Shown here: positions 1 through 9,193 of the stretch, piece by piece
Layout: each line of letters starts with the position of its first letter
Position numbering within the stretch: the stretch's first letter is position 1
Source: Flaviramulus sp.
GTDB lineage: Bacteria; Bacteroidota; Bacteroidia; Flavobacteriales; Flavobacteriaceae
NCBI GenBank assembly: GCA_030731745.1
Contig: JANQTJ010000041.1
Span: 1 to 46,000, forward strand
Length of the DNA stretch: 46,000 nt
Reading direction: 5' to 3'
Notes under the pieces: generated by a model
Seen by the model: the letters and a program-made list of their open reading frames with translations, nothing else
Database searches by the model: none
Told to the model about the DNA's origin: nothing
Program-made: the position numbers and the translations under genes

Positions 1-20
1 TTGGTTGTTAAAGCATAAAA

Positions 21-49
21 AAATCCGAAACAGTTTAAGAATCGGATTT
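21..49 (-). terminator. Rho-independent terminator of the DUF3276 gene
   Basis: An 8-bp perfect inverted repeat (AAATCCGA at 21-28, TCGGATTT at 42-49) lies just past the stop of the leftward DUF3276 gene. Read on the minus strand it is followed by a run of seven Ts, as expected for an intrinsic terminator. Confidence 0.7.
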
Positions 50-74
50 AAATAATCTTTTTTTAGTTTAATTA

Positions 75-452
75 TTAGATATCATCAAAATCTATATCTG
101 TAAAACTTTCTGGTGTTTTTAATTCTGTTTCTTCTGAGTTATCATCATATTCTTTTTTGAAGTCTTTTTGATGACGTTCACTAATTACTTCGTCTCCTTT
201 TTCATCTATAATATAAGATGTCATTTCAGTTAAAATATCTTTAAACTCACTAAAATCTTCTTTATAAATATATATTTTATGTTTTTTGTAATGAAACGAA
301 CCATCGTCATTAGTGAACTTTTTACTTTCAGTAATTGTAAGGTAATAATCGTCTGCTTTAGTAGCTCTCACATCAAAAAAATATGTGCGTCTTCCAGCTC
401 TTAATACTTTCGAAAAAATTTCCTCTTTCTCCATCATATCATTATTATTCAT
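75..452 (-). CDS. DUF3276 / PUR-family nucleic-acid-binding protein
   Basis: A 125-residue protein with no signal peptide or membrane segment. Residues 9-85 match the DUF3276 (PUR-alpha-like) family that is nearly universal in Bacteroidota, including the RAGRRTYFFDVRATKADDYY stretch and the alternating beta/alpha pattern of a single PUR repeat. Relatives such as Borrelia BpuR bind single-stranded DNA and RNA, so a cytoplasmic nucleic-acid-binding role is likely, but its targets cannot be read from the sequence. The C-terminus is acidic. The start is uncertain: the ATG at 452 gives an MNNND leader, and in-frame ATGs at 437 and 434 are possible. The gene is transcribed leftward, 107 bases downstream of the ABC exporter gene, and ends at a hairpin terminator. 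Confidence 0.85.
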   Translation of the reverse strand: MNNNDMMEKEEIFSKVLRAGRRTYFFDVRATKADDYYLTITESKKFTNDDGSFHYKKHKIYIYKEDFSEFKDILTEMTSYIIDEKGDEVISERHQKDFKKEYDDNSEETELKTPESFTDIDFDDI

Positions 453-559
453 TTTTTATTGGAATTAGTTTATCATTATAAATCAAAAATCTAAAAAAAA
501 CAGATATTAACCAACAATTTTAAGAGTTTCTTTTTGGTTAAATATTTTATTGTATTTAA

Positions 560-2311
560 TTAATTGATTTCACTGGATTGTTTTAAGTAAAGATGTCTGT
601 AATATCCGTCATCATTTATTAAGCTATCGTGTGTACCTTCTTGTACAATTTTGCCAGCATCTAAAACAATTATTTTATTTGCATTTTTTACTGATGAAAC
701 TCTGTGGCTAACTATAACTGTTGTTTTTCCTTTTGATATTTTACTTAGATGTTTAAGTATTTTTTCTTCTGTTTCAGTATCAACAGCAGATAGGCAATCA
801 TCAAACAATAAGATTTTAGGATTTTTAATTATAGCTCTAGCTATAGAAACACGTTGTTTTTGCCCTCCAGAGAGTGTTATTCCTCTTTCTCCTAATTTAG
901 TGTCGTAGCCATTATTAAAACTAATAATGTTTTTGTGTACTTGAGCATTTTTGGCTGCTTCAATAACATCATCATCAGTAGCAGCTTCATTTCCAAATTT
1001 AATATTATTTTTTATACTGTCAGAAAATAAAAAAGCGTCTTGAGGGACATAGCCAATGCTATCACGTAAACTATTCAAATTAACATTTTTAATTTCTAAA
1101 TTATCAATAAGAATAGTGCCTTGGTCTAAGTCATAAAGTCTGCCAATTAAATCGAGAATCGTAGATTTTCCAGAGCCTGTTTTACCTAAAATAGCCAAAG
1201 TTTCTCCTTCTTTAATATCAAAGCTAATATCATTTATTGCTTTTATATTAGTGTCGTCATAGGTGAAAGTTACATTTTTGAAACAAATATTACCTTTAAT
1301 TATGGTAGGAGTATTCAAGTTGTTTTTTATCTCAGGTTCAATATTTAAAAATTCATTTATTCTTTTTTGTGAAGCCTCAGCTTGTTGAACTATTGAAGTT
1401 ACCCATCCAACGGTTGCTACCGGCCATGTAAGCATATTAACATATATTATAAATTCTGCAATAGTTCCAATACTTTGTATTTCACCATTAATATATTGCA
1501 TACCACCAACATAAATAACTAGTAAATTGCTCAAGCCAATCAGGAAAATCATCATTGGGAAAAACCAAGCTTGTACTTGAGCTAAATGTATTTGTTTCTC
1601 TTTGCTTTCATTTGCTAAACTTTTAAAATTAACAGATGTTTGTGGTTCTATACCATAAGCTTTAATAACTGAAATACCACTAAACGATTCTTGAGTATAT
1701 GAAGATAGCTTTGATAAATACTCTTGAACTACCGTGCTACGTTTGTGTATTTCTTTACTTAGGTTATAAATAATTATTGATAATATGGGTAAAGGTAATA
1801 TGGTGTAAAGTGTAAGTTTGGGAGATGCATTTATCATGTAAATAATTACAATTATAAATAATGTGATGGTATTAATGCTATACATTATAGCAGGGCCAGC
1901 ATACATTCTTACTCTGCTTACATCTTCGGTAATACGATTCATTAAATCGCCCGTTCTATTTTTTTTGTAAAAATTTAGTGAGAGTTTTTGATATTGATTA
2001 TAAATCTCATTTTTTAAATCGAATTCTATATATCTTGAAACATTTATAATATATTGACGCATAAAAAATGTTAAAACACTTCCAATAATGGCAGCTCCAA
2101 TTATGTAAATAATCGATTCGGATAAGTTTACTTTAAATACTTCTTTAGTAATGGTGTTTTTTGAGTAATTTTCTATAACAATAAAAATTTGTTTTACATA
2201 TCTGGGCGTATACAATAAAAATAATCTTGCAGCTATGGTAATAACGACACCTATTAAAAGCTGCTTCTTATATTTAAGAAAATATTTATTTAAATGCTGT
2301 AATTCTTTCAT
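560..2311 (-). CDS. ABC exporter, fused permease and ATPase (MsbA/MdlA-like)
   Basis: A 583-residue half-transporter of type IV ABC exporter architecture. The N-terminal transmembrane domain (about residues 15-310, six hydrophobic segments) is followed by the ATPase domain. Visible motifs are Walker A GKTGSGKS (376-383), the Q-loop Q424, signature LSGGQ (480-484), Walker B LLFDD (501-505) and H-loop H536. The residue after the Walker B Asp is Asp505 rather than the usual catalytic Glu. Asp here is seen in MdlA/YheI-type proteins and in degenerate sites of heterodimeric exporters. It should pump a lipid, peptide or drug across the inner membrane as a dimer; the substrate is not determinable. 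No partner half-transporter is adjacent. The gene is divergent from nusB. Confidence 0.9.
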   Translation of the reverse strand: MKELQHLNKYFLKYKKQLLIGVVITIAARLFLLYTPRYVKQIFIVIENYSKNTITKEVFKVNLSESIIYIIGAAIIGSVLTFFMRQYIINVSRYIEFDLKNEIYNQYQKLSLNFYKKNRTGDLMNRITEDVSRVRMYAGPAIMYSINTITLFIIVIIYMINASPKLTLYTILPLPILSIIIYNLSKEIHKRSTVVQEYLSKLSSYTQESFSGISVIKAYGIEPQTSVNFKSLANESKEKQIHLAQVQAWFFPMMIFLIGLSNLLVIYVGGMQYINGEIQSIGTIAEFIIYVNMLTWPVATVGWVTSIVQQAEASQKRINEFLNIEPEIKNNLNTPTIIKGNICFKNVTFTYDDTNIKAINDISFDIKEGETLAILGKTGSGKSTILDLIGRLYDLDQGTILIDNLEIKNVNLNSLRDSIGYVPQDAFLFSDSIKNNIKFGNEAATDDDVIEAAKNAQVHKNIISFNNGYDTKLGERGITLSGGQKQRVSIARAIIKNPKILLFDDCLSAVDTETEEKILKHLSKISKGKTTVIVSHRVSSVKNANKIIVLDAGKIVQEGTHDSLINDDGYYRHLYLKQSSEIN

Positions 2312-2334
2312 TTATGATTGAAAATATAGAAGAG

Positions 2335-2342
2335 CAAAGATA
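2335..2342 (-). promoter_or_regulatory. Bacteroidetes -7 element upstream of the ABC exporter gene
   Basis: On the minus strand the sequence reads TATCTTTG, matching TAnnTTTG, 24 bases before the ATG at 2311. No clear TTG lies 19-21 bases further upstream, so this is a one-element match. Confidence 0.4.
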
Positions 2343-2456
2343 GGTTAATATTGATAATTAATACGATTGAGATATTGAAACTAATTGTTAAATAAGCTAT
2401 AAAGTGACATAGAAAATTAAAATCACTATTACCTATAATTTATTTAAATTTAGTAT

Positions 2457-2464
2457 TATTTTTG
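2457..2464 (+). promoter_or_regulatory. Bacteroidetes -7 element of the nusB operon
   Basis: TATTTTTG matches TAnnTTTG. It overlaps the TTG at 2462 that opens the longest reading frame, so transcription would begin downstream of that codon. This supports translation from the ATG at 2510. Confidence 0.55.
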
Positions 2465-2509
2465 CAGCGTGAAAAGTATCAATTTATTTCATTAAAGTTC
2501 TTTGTAATT

Positions 2510-3454
2510 ATGCTAAATAGGAGACATATTCGTGTAAAAGTAATGCAAACCATTTATGCTTTTAAGGGTGGTGAAAGTGATGATTTTAGCAAAGATCAAA
2601 AGTTTCTACTATTTAGTATAGATAATATGTACAATTTGTACTTGCTATTAATATCGTTACTTATTGAAGTTCAAAAACGAGCAGAAAAAGATTTAAAAAA
2701 GAAACAAAATAAGCATTTAGCTACCAAAGAAGATATTAATCCGAATAGAAAGTTTGTGAACAACCAACTTCTAAAACTTTTAATTGAAAACCAAGAACTT
2801 AATAATCAATTTGAAATCTATAAAATAAATAACTGGGAATTAGACCAAGAGTATATTGATTTAGTTTTTAAAGCCATAACATCGAGTAATTTATATATTG
2901 AATATATGAAAACTAAGGTGTCTGATTTTAAAGAAGATAAAGATTTTATTGTTGATATTTATAAAGAAGTTATAGCGCCAAACGAAAAACTTTACGAATA
3001 TATAGAAGATAAAAACTTAACTTGGTTAGATGATCTTCCAACGGTAAATACCACCATTTTAAAATTATTAAGAAAAGCTAAAGAAACATCTTCGGATGCT
3101 TATTTTATACCAAAACTTTATAAAGATATTGATGATAAACAATATGCTATTGAGTTATTTAAAAAGACACTTTTAAATAAAACCAAATTAGCTAAAGAAA
3201 TTGAACTTAAAACCCAAAATTGGGAAACCGATCGAATTGCTAATGTTGATTATGTTTTATTACAGATGGCTATTTGTGAGTTGAAAAACTTCCCTTCAAT
3301 ACCAGTGAAAGTAACTATTAATGAGTATTTAGAAATATCAAAAGAATATTCAACACCAAAAAGTAGTATCTTTATTAATGGCATTTTAGATAAATTAGTA
3401 AAGGAATATGAGGTTTCTGATGAATTAAAAAAAATAGGTCGAGGTTTACTTTAA
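2510..3454 (+). CDS. nusB: Transcription antitermination factor NusB (long Bacteroidetes form)
   Basis: A 314-residue protein starting MLNRRHIRVKVMQTIYAF, the standard flavobacterial NusB start. The reading frame extends upstream to a TTG at 2462, but that part overlaps the promoter and lacks family similarity. The C-terminal third (about 225-305) carries the NusB core, with RIANVDYVLLQMAICEL followed by IPVKVTINEYLEISKEYS and IFINGILDKL. Classical NusB is about 140 residues, so roughly 170 N-terminal residues are the extension typical of this phylum. NusB with NusE (S10) binds boxA RNA and supports antitermination of rRNA operons. It is the first gene of a nusB-DUF1573-yajC run. Confidence 0.93.
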   Translation: MLNRRHIRVKVMQTIYAFKGGESDDFSKDQKFLLFSIDNMYNLYLLLISLLIEVQKRAEKDLKKKQNKHLATKEDINPNRKFVNNQLLKLLIENQELNNQFEIYKINNWELDQEYIDLVFKAITSSNLYIEYMKTKVSDFKEDKDFIVDIYKEVIAPNEKLYEYIEDKNLTWLDDLPTVNTTILKLLRKAKETSSDAYFIPKLYKDIDDKQYAIELFKKTLLNKTKLAKEIELKTQNWETDRIANVDYVLLQMAICELKNFPSIPVKVTINEYLEISKEYSTPKSSIFINGILDKLVKEYEVSDELKKIGRGLL

Positions 3455-3538
3455 AAATGTTAAGAACTTAACAAAAGTTTTTAATCATTTAAATAATTAC
3501 TATTTTTACACACCAAATAAATATTATAAATAATTATT

Positions 3539-4099
3539 ATGAAAAAAATTATATTAGGATTAAGTAGCTTATGCTTAATAGCTTTTTCATCATGTAAGGA
3601 AAATGCAGCAAAAAAAATTGATGAAAGTAATGTAGTAGAGGCTGCGGTTAGAGATGCTAGTGCTTCAAAATTCCCAGTCATTGAATTTGAAGAAACAGAA
3701 CACGATTTTGGTGAAATAGAAGCCAGAACAGCTGTTGAAACTATTTTTAAGTACAAAAATATTGGAGAAGCTCCTTTAGTAATTACTGATATAAAAAGTA
3801 CTTGTGGATGCACAGTGCCTCAAGATTGGAGTAGAGAGCCTTTATCTCCAGGAGAATCAGGTCAATTTACCGTTAAGTTTAACGGAAGTGGAGCTAATAA
3901 AGTTACAAAAACAATAACTGTAACAGCTAATACAGAAAAAGGAAGTGAAATGGTTAAAATTATGGCTTTTGTTAAGCCAGATCCGAATACTCCAACACCA
4001 GCGAATTCATCATTATCACCAACACCAGTAATGAATCCAGGTATGCAGCCAGTTAAGTCTAGTACACAGCCTGGACACGAAGGACATAATCACGACTAA
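3539..4099 (+). CDS. DUF1573-domain lipoprotein
   Basis: A 186-residue predicted lipoprotein. The N-terminus (MKKIILGLSSLCLIAFSSC) ends in a lipobox with Cys19. Residues about 48-145 are a DUF1573 domain: FEETEHDFGEIEARTAVETI, then the conserved STCGCTVP motif with two cysteines, and SPGESGQFTVKF, which suggests an Ig-like beta-sandwich related to ASPM/SPD-2/hydin folds. The last 40 residues are Pro/Thr-rich and end in a His-rich GHEGHNHD tail that could bind metal. The function is unknown. Its place between nusB and yajC is common in flavobacteria, and it follows nusB by 84 bases. Confidence 0.85.
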   Translation: MKKIILGLSSLCLIAFSSCKENAAKKIDESNVVEAAVRDASASKFPVIEFEETEHDFGEIEARTAVETIFKYKNIGEAPLVITDIKSTCGCTVPQDWSREPLSPGESGQFTVKFNGSGANKVTKTITVTANTEKGSEMVKIMAFVKPDPNTPTPANSSLSPTPVMNPGMQPVKSSTQPGHEGHNHD

Positions 4100-4121
4100 A
4101 TAGAAATTAATAATTAAAATA

Positions 4122-4409
4122 ATGGGAGAAGGTATTGGTAGTTTATTGCCATTTGTATTAATGTTTGTTGTAGTTTATTTCTTTATGATAGCTCCTCAAA
4201 TGAAACGTGCAAAAAAAGAAAAGAAATTTGCTGCAGAATTAAAGAGAGGTGATAAAGTTATTACCAAAAGTGGTTTGCACGGAAAAATTGCTGAGTTAAA
4301 TGATAAAGATAACAGTTGTGTTATTGAAACTCTTGCTGGTAAATTAAAGTTTGAGAGATCTGCTATTTCTATGGAAATGAGCGCAAAACTTAATGAGCCT
4401 GCTAAATAA
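4122..4409 (+). CDS. yajC: Sec translocon accessory protein YajC
   Basis: A 95-residue single-pass membrane protein: one hydrophobic helix at about residues 8-24, then a basic stretch (KRAKKEKK), then the YajC soluble domain with RGDKVITKSGLHGKI. YajC associates with SecDF in the inner membrane and assists protein export. It lies 22 bases behind the DUF1573 lipoprotein gene in the same operon, and a strong hairpin terminator follows. Confidence 0.93.
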   Translation: MGEGIGSLLPFVLMFVVVYFFMIAPQMKRAKKEKKFAAELKRGDKVITKSGLHGKIAELNDKDNSCVIETLAGKLKFERSAISMEMSAKLNEPAK

Positions 4410-4420
4410 AATATTTTAAA

Positions 4421-4449
4421 AAAAAAGCTTCCGATTAGGAAGCTTTTTT
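4421..4449. terminator. Bidirectional Rho-independent terminator between yajC and pepT
   Basis: A 12-bp perfect stem (4421-4432 with 4438-4449) with a 5-base GATTA loop, A-rich on one side and T-rich on the other. It sits between converging genes and can serve both strands. Confidence 0.9.
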
Positions 4450-4456
4450 TTAAAAA

Positions 4457-5701
4457 TTAAATGAGATGGCTATTTGCAGTAATTTCTGCTATTTTACAAA
4501 TAACTTCTGTAGCTTTAATCATACTTTCAACAGGTACATATTCATAACGTCCATGAAAGTTATGTCCTCCAGCAAATATATTTGGACAAGGTAATCCCAT
4601 ATAGCTTAATTGAGAGCCATCAGTACCACCGCGAATGGGTTTTATTAATGGAGTTATATGTAATTGTTTCATGGCCTCTTCGGCTATATCAACAATATGC
4701 ATAACAGGTTCTACCTTTTCTTTCATGTTATAATATTGATCCTTTATTTCTATAGAGATAATTTCTCCCCCATATTGAGAATTAAGCTCGTTGGTTAATT
4801 TTGTCATCATCTCTTTTCTAGCCTCAAAATGCTCTTTATCGTGATCTCTAATAATATATTTGAGAATTGTTTCTTCTACATTCCCATGGATGTCATGTAA
4901 ATGGAAAAAACCTTGATATCCCTCAGTGTGCTCTGGTGTTTCAATTCGTGGCAACGAGTTAATAAACTCCTGAGCGATATACATAGAATTAATCATTTTA
5001 CCTTTTGCATACCCAGGATGTACAATTTTACCTTTTAAAGTAACTACAGCACCTGCAGCATTAAAGTTTTCATATTCTAATTCACCAATTTGACTCCCAT
5101 CCATAGTATATGCCCAGTCTGCTCCAAATTTTTTAACATCAAATTTATGGGCACCTCTGCCAATTTCTTCGTCTGGTGTAAATCCTACTCTAACTTTACC
5201 ATGCTTAATTTCTGGATTATTTATAAGATATTCCATAGCAGATACTATTTCACAAATACCGGCTTTATCATCAGCTCCCAATAGGGTGGTGCCATCTGTA
5301 GTAATTAAAGTTTGTCCTTTATATTGAATTAAATCTTCAAAATAATCAGGTGATAAAATAATATTTAAATTTTCATTTAAAACAATGTCTTTTCCATCAT
5401 AATGCTCAATAATTTGAGGCTTGACATTAGCTCCTGTAAAATCTGGCGAAGTATCAAAATGAGAAATAAATCCGATAACTGGTACATCGTGTTCAACATT
5501 ACTTGATAAAGTTGCCATGATATAAGCATTATCATCAATATTTACGTCTTGCATTCCAATAGATTTCAATTCTTCAGCAAGTTTGTTAGCTAAATCCCAC
5601 TGCTTTGTTGTGCTTGGTGTATTGCTTGATTCGGGGTCTGATTCGGTATTTATAGTAACATAACTTATAAATCGTTTAATAATTTGTGCTTTAGAAATCA
5701 T
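4457..5701 (-). CDS. pepT: Peptidase T (tripeptide aminopeptidase, M20B)
   Basis: A 414-residue M20-family metallopeptidase of normal PepT length with no signal peptide. Metal-site motifs are in order: SHFDTSPD (His and Asp near 84-86), [10 protein letters not shown] with the bridging Asp, [11 protein letters not shown] with the catalytic and metal-binding Glu pair, [12 protein letters not shown], and the C-terminal [17 protein letters not shown] with the last His ligand. PepT removes N-terminal residues from tripeptides in the cytoplasm using two zinc ions. The gene converges on yajC and is divergent from pyrD. Confidence 0.95.
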   Translation of the reverse strand: MISKAQIIKRFISYVTINTESDPESSNTPSTTKQWDLANKLAEELKSIGMQDVNIDDNAYIMATLSSNVEHDVPVIGFISHFDTSPDFTGANVKPQIIEHYDGKDIVLNENLNIILSPDYFEDLIQYKGQTLITTDGTTLLGADDKAGICEIVSAMEYLINNPEIKHGKVRVGFTPDEEIGRGAHKFDVKKFGADWAYTMDGSQIGELEYENFNAAGAVVTLKGKIVHPGYAKGKMINSMYIAQEFINSLPRIETPEHTEGYQGFFHLHDIHGNVEETILKYIIRDHDKEHFEARKEMMTKLTNELNSQYGGEIISIEIKDQYYNMKEKVEPVMHIVDIAEEAMKQLHITPLIKPIRGGTDGSQLSYMGLPCPNIFAGGHNFHGRYEYVPVESMIKATEVICKIAEITANSHLI

Positions 5702-5791
5702 ATTTTATCAATATTTTTTAAAGTATAATTGGGGGAATTAAATGTTATTTAAAGCATAAAGTTACGATTATTGAGATTTTTATCATTTGAA

Positions 5792-5822
5792 TTGCGCATT
5801 TTTTTATTTAGAATTACTTTTG
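5792..5822 (+). promoter_or_regulatory. pyrD promoter (TTG-N20-TACTTTTG)
   Basis: TTG at 5792-5794, a 20-base spacer, then TACTTTTG at 5815-5822. This matches the Bacteroidetes sigma-A consensus TTG-N19-21-TAnnTTTG. It lies inside the longest open frame and so places the start codon at 5837. Confidence 0.75.
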
Positions 5823-5836
5823 CAAAAATAATTCTG

Positions 5837-6883
5837 ATGTACAAATTACTACTTCGCCCTTTATTTTTTTTATTCGACCCCGAAAACATTCACCATTTTA
5901 CGTTTTCTTTAGTAAAAACAAGTTCTAAAATACCTGGATTACCGGCATTGTTTAGAAGTTTATACCAAGTTGAAAATAAAAAATTGGAAAAACAAGTATT
6001 TGGTTTAACTTTTAAAAATCCTGTTGGTTTAGCCGCAGGGTTTGATAAAAATGCCGTTTTGTATAATGAGTTGGCAAATTTCGGTTTTGGTTTTATTGAA
6101 ATTGGAACTGTAACTCCTAAAGGACAAGAGGGTAATCCTAAAAAGAGGTTATTTAGATTAAAAGACGATCATGGTATTATTAACCGGATGGGGTTTAATA
6201 ACGACGGTTTAGGGGCAGCTATAAAACAACTTAAAAAGAATAAAGGGCAGTTAATAATTGGAGGAAATATCGGGAAAAACACAACAACAAAACCTAAAGA
6301 TTATACTAAAGATTATTTAGAGTGTTTTAATGCTTTGCATCCCTACGTTGATTATTTTGTCCTCAATGTTAGTTGTCCAAATGTAGGAAGTCATGCTAAA
6401 TTAAATGATAAAGATTACTTAGAGGAGTTGATAGGGTCTGTACAAAAGGCTAATATGGCTTATAGTAAACAAAAACCCATTCTATTAAAAATAGCTCCAG
6501 ATTTAAATAATAATCAATTGGATGAAATTATAGAGCTGGTTAGCTTTACCAAACTAGATGGGGTTATTGCTAGCAATACCTCTACAGATAGAACCGGTTT
6601 AAAAGCTTCAAACGATTTATTAGAGCACATTGGTAATGGTGGTTTAAGTGGGCAACCTATTAAAGATAAAAGTACTAGTGTAATAAAATATTTATCTCGC
6701 AAAAGTGGAAAATCTTTTCCAATAATTGGTGTTGGTGGAATCCATTCTGCTGCTGATGCCATTGAAAAATTAGAGGCAGGGGCTGATTTGGTTCAAATTT
6801 ATACAGGTTTTATTTATGAAGGCCCAAGCCTCATTAAAAAAATCAATAAAGAATTGCTTAAAAAAACAGGTGTTACTTTATAA
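5837..6883 (+). CDS. pyrD: Dihydroorotate dehydrogenase (quinone-type, class 2)
   Basis: A 348-residue protein starting [20 protein letters not shown], the membrane-associating N-terminus of class 2 enzymes. The frame extends upstream to 5771, but that part carries the promoter. FMN-binding and substrate motifs are [10 protein letters not shown] (64-73), NRMGFNN (116-122) and GVGGIHS. The segment NVSCPN puts Cys180 where E. coli PyrD has its catalytic Ser175; Cys is the catalytic base of class 1 enzymes. It oxidises dihydroorotate to orotate in pyrimidine synthesis, passing electrons to quinone. The 3' end overlaps the convergent protease gene by 11 bases. Confidence 0.93.
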   Translation: MYKLLLRPLFFLFDPENIHHFTFSLVKTSSKIPGLPALFRSLYQVENKKLEKQVFGLTFKNPVGLAAGFDKNAVLYNELANFGFGFIEIGTVTPKGQEGNPKKRLFRLKDDHGIINRMGFNNDGLGAAIKQLKKNKGQLIIGGNIGKNTTTKPKDYTKDYLECFNALHPYVDYFVLNVSCPNVGSHAKLNDKDYLEELIGSVQKANMAYSKQKPILLKIAPDLNNNQLDEIIELVSFTKLDGVIASNTSTDRTGLKASNDLLEHIGNGGLSGQPIKDKSTSVIKYLSRKSGKSFPIIGVGGIHSAADAIEKLEAGADLVQIYTGFIYEGPSLIKKINKELLKKTGVTL

Positions 6884-8039
6884 ACTTTCTAACAACACTA
6901 GAGGTTCCATTGTCTAAAACTAATAAGTAACTTCCTGGTGACAAATTGTTTACATTAATTTCTTTATTAGAAGTTTTACCTTGAGAAAGTGTTTGTCCTT
7001 GAAAATTGGTTATTGTATAATTTATTGAGGGGTTTTCTAGTGAAACTTTTAAAAAAAGTTTATCATTTGAAACCGGATTTGGATAAATTTTCACAGAAAT
7101 TAAATCATTATTTTCAGTTTCAATTTCATGATAATCTGGTTTAAGTGAATCTTCAATAGTTTTGTAATACCCGTATATTCTTGAAAATTGTTGTTCTGAA
7201 AAATAGTTTCTACAGGATTTTCTTGAATAAGACATGATATTTCTAGTATCTGGTTTGAAAAAATTCCCATGAGAATCTTTCACGTTGCCACTGTAATTAC
7301 AAGAATCATCAATTGTGTTATTAGAAAGTGTTGGGTCTGCGGGTGTATCACAGATGCCATCACCATCTGTATCACAATTACTACCATCTACTAATTCAGT
7401 TGTTAACCTAGAATTACTTGGACCATGTGTATGCAATAATGAGAAAAAATGTCCCATTTCATGAGCTAAAGATGAATCATTTACAGCACAACTATTTTTC
7501 ATAATAATGATGTTGTTTTTTTCTTCAACATAACCACAAATACTTTCACCAAACGAATTTTCAATTGCTTCAATAAAGTAAACATTTATAGTGTTAGGTA
7601 CGTAATTGGTACCTATTAAAGTTTGTTCGTTTCCTTTTTTAAAATTTGATAACTCATCACTATCCAAATAATTAATTTCATCAAATAAATAAAATTTCAT
7701 AAAAGCGTCAGCATATATTTCATTAAGGTTTTCAATGGCTTTAATTACACTAGTTTCACTTAAACCACCGTTATGATTTGTTGTTCTAACTATATGTGCT
7801 TTTATAGGAATAAAGTTTAAGGTTTTTCTAGTATTGTAGTTTTTGTTTGATTTCATTTTAATGAATTCTTGTTCAAAACTCTTAACTTGTTTTTTAATGC
7901 TGTTGTAATGATTTAGAAATTGCTGTGAAGTTTCCGTAGCACAAATTGACTCAGACTCGTTTTGTGAAAAAACAAAGGAACTAATCGATATAAATATCGA
8001 AAATAAAAATAATTTGATTTTAGTATTGTAAAGCTTCAT
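6873..8039 (-). CDS. Secreted M43-type zinc metalloprotease with T9SS sorting domain
   Basis: A 388-residue protein taken from the ATG at 8039, which begins [14 protein letters not shown] and gives a clean signal peptide ending at FSQ. The frame also opens at 8075. The zinc site is [11 protein letters not shown] (His193, Glu194, His197, His203), resembling the cytophagalysin/pappalysin M43 signature HExxHxxGxxH with Ser in place of the Gly. The likely Met-turn is NIMSYS (Met269). An Asp-rich [15 protein letters not shown] loop between them probably binds calcium. Residues about 316-388 are a type A T9SS C-terminal domain ([26 protein letters not shown]). It should be exported through the Por secretion system and act on extracellular protein. 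Confidence 0.88.
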   Translation of the reverse strand: MKLYNTKIKLFLFSIFISISSFVFSQNESESICATETSQQFLNHYNSIKKQVKSFEQEFIKMKSNKNYNTRKTLNFIPIKAHIVRTTNHNGGLSETSVIKAIENLNEIYADAFMKFYLFDEINYLDSDELSNFKKGNEQTLIGTNYVPNTINVYFIEAIENSFGESICGYVEEKNNIIIMKNSCAVNDSSLAHEMGHFFSLLHTHGPSNSRLTTELVDGSNCDTDGDGICDTPADPTLSNNTIDDSCNYSGNVKDSHGNFFKPDTRNIMSYSRKSCRNYFSEQQFSRIYGYYKTIEDSLKPDYHEIETENNDLISVKIYPNPVSNDKLFLKVSLENPSINYTITNFQGQTLSQGKTSNKEINVNNLSPGSYLLVLDNGTSSVVRKFIK

Positions 8040-8148
8040 TTGGGGACAAAACATTTCAAGCAAATGTATCAGCAAATGAAGTATTCAAAGAAAAAAAACG
8101 TTGAAGACAGAAAAAATTCGATTAATGTGCTAAAAACGTTGTTTTAAG

Positions 8149-9069
8149 TTAATTTATAATAAGTTTTTTTATTTTGTAAGCTCCTTTAGTATTTTTTAAG
8201 TTTATTATATAAATGCCTTTATTCAAATGAGTTACGTCTACTTGTGTTTGGGGAAGATTATTTTGAAGGCGTACTTTTTTAACTAATCCTCCTAAAATAT
8301 TGTAAATTTCCAAGTAGTTTAATTCTATATTTTTATAATTTGATATATAAATCTTTCCCATAGTTGGATCATGAAAAATTTTAATATTTTCAAACAAATC
8401 AACATTTTTTGTGTTTAAAACATTTTGCAAACTAATAGTTAATTTACCAACGGGATTATCATTAAATGGCGATACTCCTTTTAAACTATTAATAGGAATA
8501 TGAGGCGTTATATCTGAAACACCATAATTATAGGTTGTTCCAGCATCTGTTCCAGCATCATAGATAAATAAATCTATTTCAATTAAGTTTAACCAATCAG
8601 TGTTTTCTTTATTCCTAAGGTTTATTCCATTTACAGCTATCATCCAATCTGGACTTGGAGCTATCATGGATACTAAACTAAGTAGAGGATAATTTTCACT
8701 TATTTCTAATCCATTGATATGAATAGTTCCAATGGCACTTCCTAAACCACCTCCATTAATAAATTGTTCACAATTACCATTAGTAATACTTAGATTTACT
8801 TCATTATCTCTGTAAATAGTAAAATTACCAGTTTCAGCTATATTCTCTATACCTTGTGAGGCTATCTCGCCCATTTCTAAGAATATTACATTGTTATTAT
8901 GATTTGCACCAACTAAAGATGACCAATGAGGAGAATTAGGTAAAGTTCCATGATCTGTTGCATTCCAAAAGCTTTCAAAAATAATATTGTAACCAGCCAC
9001 ACTTTGACCAATTGATGAGCTTGAAAAAATCAAAAATAAATAACAAGAAAGCGAATATTTTTTTTTCAT
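8149..9069 (-). CDS. Secreted spondin-domain protein with T9SS sorting domain
   Basis: A 306-residue protein with a signal peptide (to about residue 22, SIGQ). Residues about 25-215 look like a Spondin_N domain: SFWNATDHGTLP, HWSSLVGANHNN, MGEIASQGIENIAETG, SPDWMIAVNGINL and the DAGTDAGTTY segment. In animal F-spondin this beta-sandwich binds calcium and extracellular matrix. Residues about 232-306 are a T9SS type A sorting domain ending LKNTKGAYKIKKLIIN. A secreted or surface-attached adhesive role is inferred. It lies 109 bases upstream of the metalloprotease gene on the same strand, so co-expression is possible but not shown. Confidence 0.82.
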   Translation of the reverse strand: MKKKYSLSCYLFLIFSSSSIGQSVAGYNIIFESFWNATDHGTLPNSPHWSSLVGANHNNNVIFLEMGEIASQGIENIAETGNFTIYRDNEVNLSITNGNCEQFINGGGLGSAIGTIHINGLEISENYPLLSLVSMIAPSPDWMIAVNGINLRNKENTDWLNLIEIDLFIYDAGTDAGTTYNYGVSDITPHIPINSLKGVSPFNDNPVGKLTISLQNVLNTKNVDLFENIKIFHDPTMGKIYISNYKNIELNYLEIYNILGGLVKKVRLQNNLPQTQVDVTHLNKGIYIINLKNTKGAYKIKKLIIN

Positions 9070-9193
9070 GAGAAAGCAGTTTAAAAAAAAGTCGTTTTAA
9101 AATCTAATGTCTTACAATACTCTTGTTAAACTTGCTTTTATAATTGTATGCTTAATTAAAATAATAGTATTTTTATCTCCCTATTTTAATTGA

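Noticed and set aside
2462-2509. N-terminal extension of NusB from a TTG codon
   Set aside because: The TTG lies within the -7 promoter element and the extra residues are not family-like.
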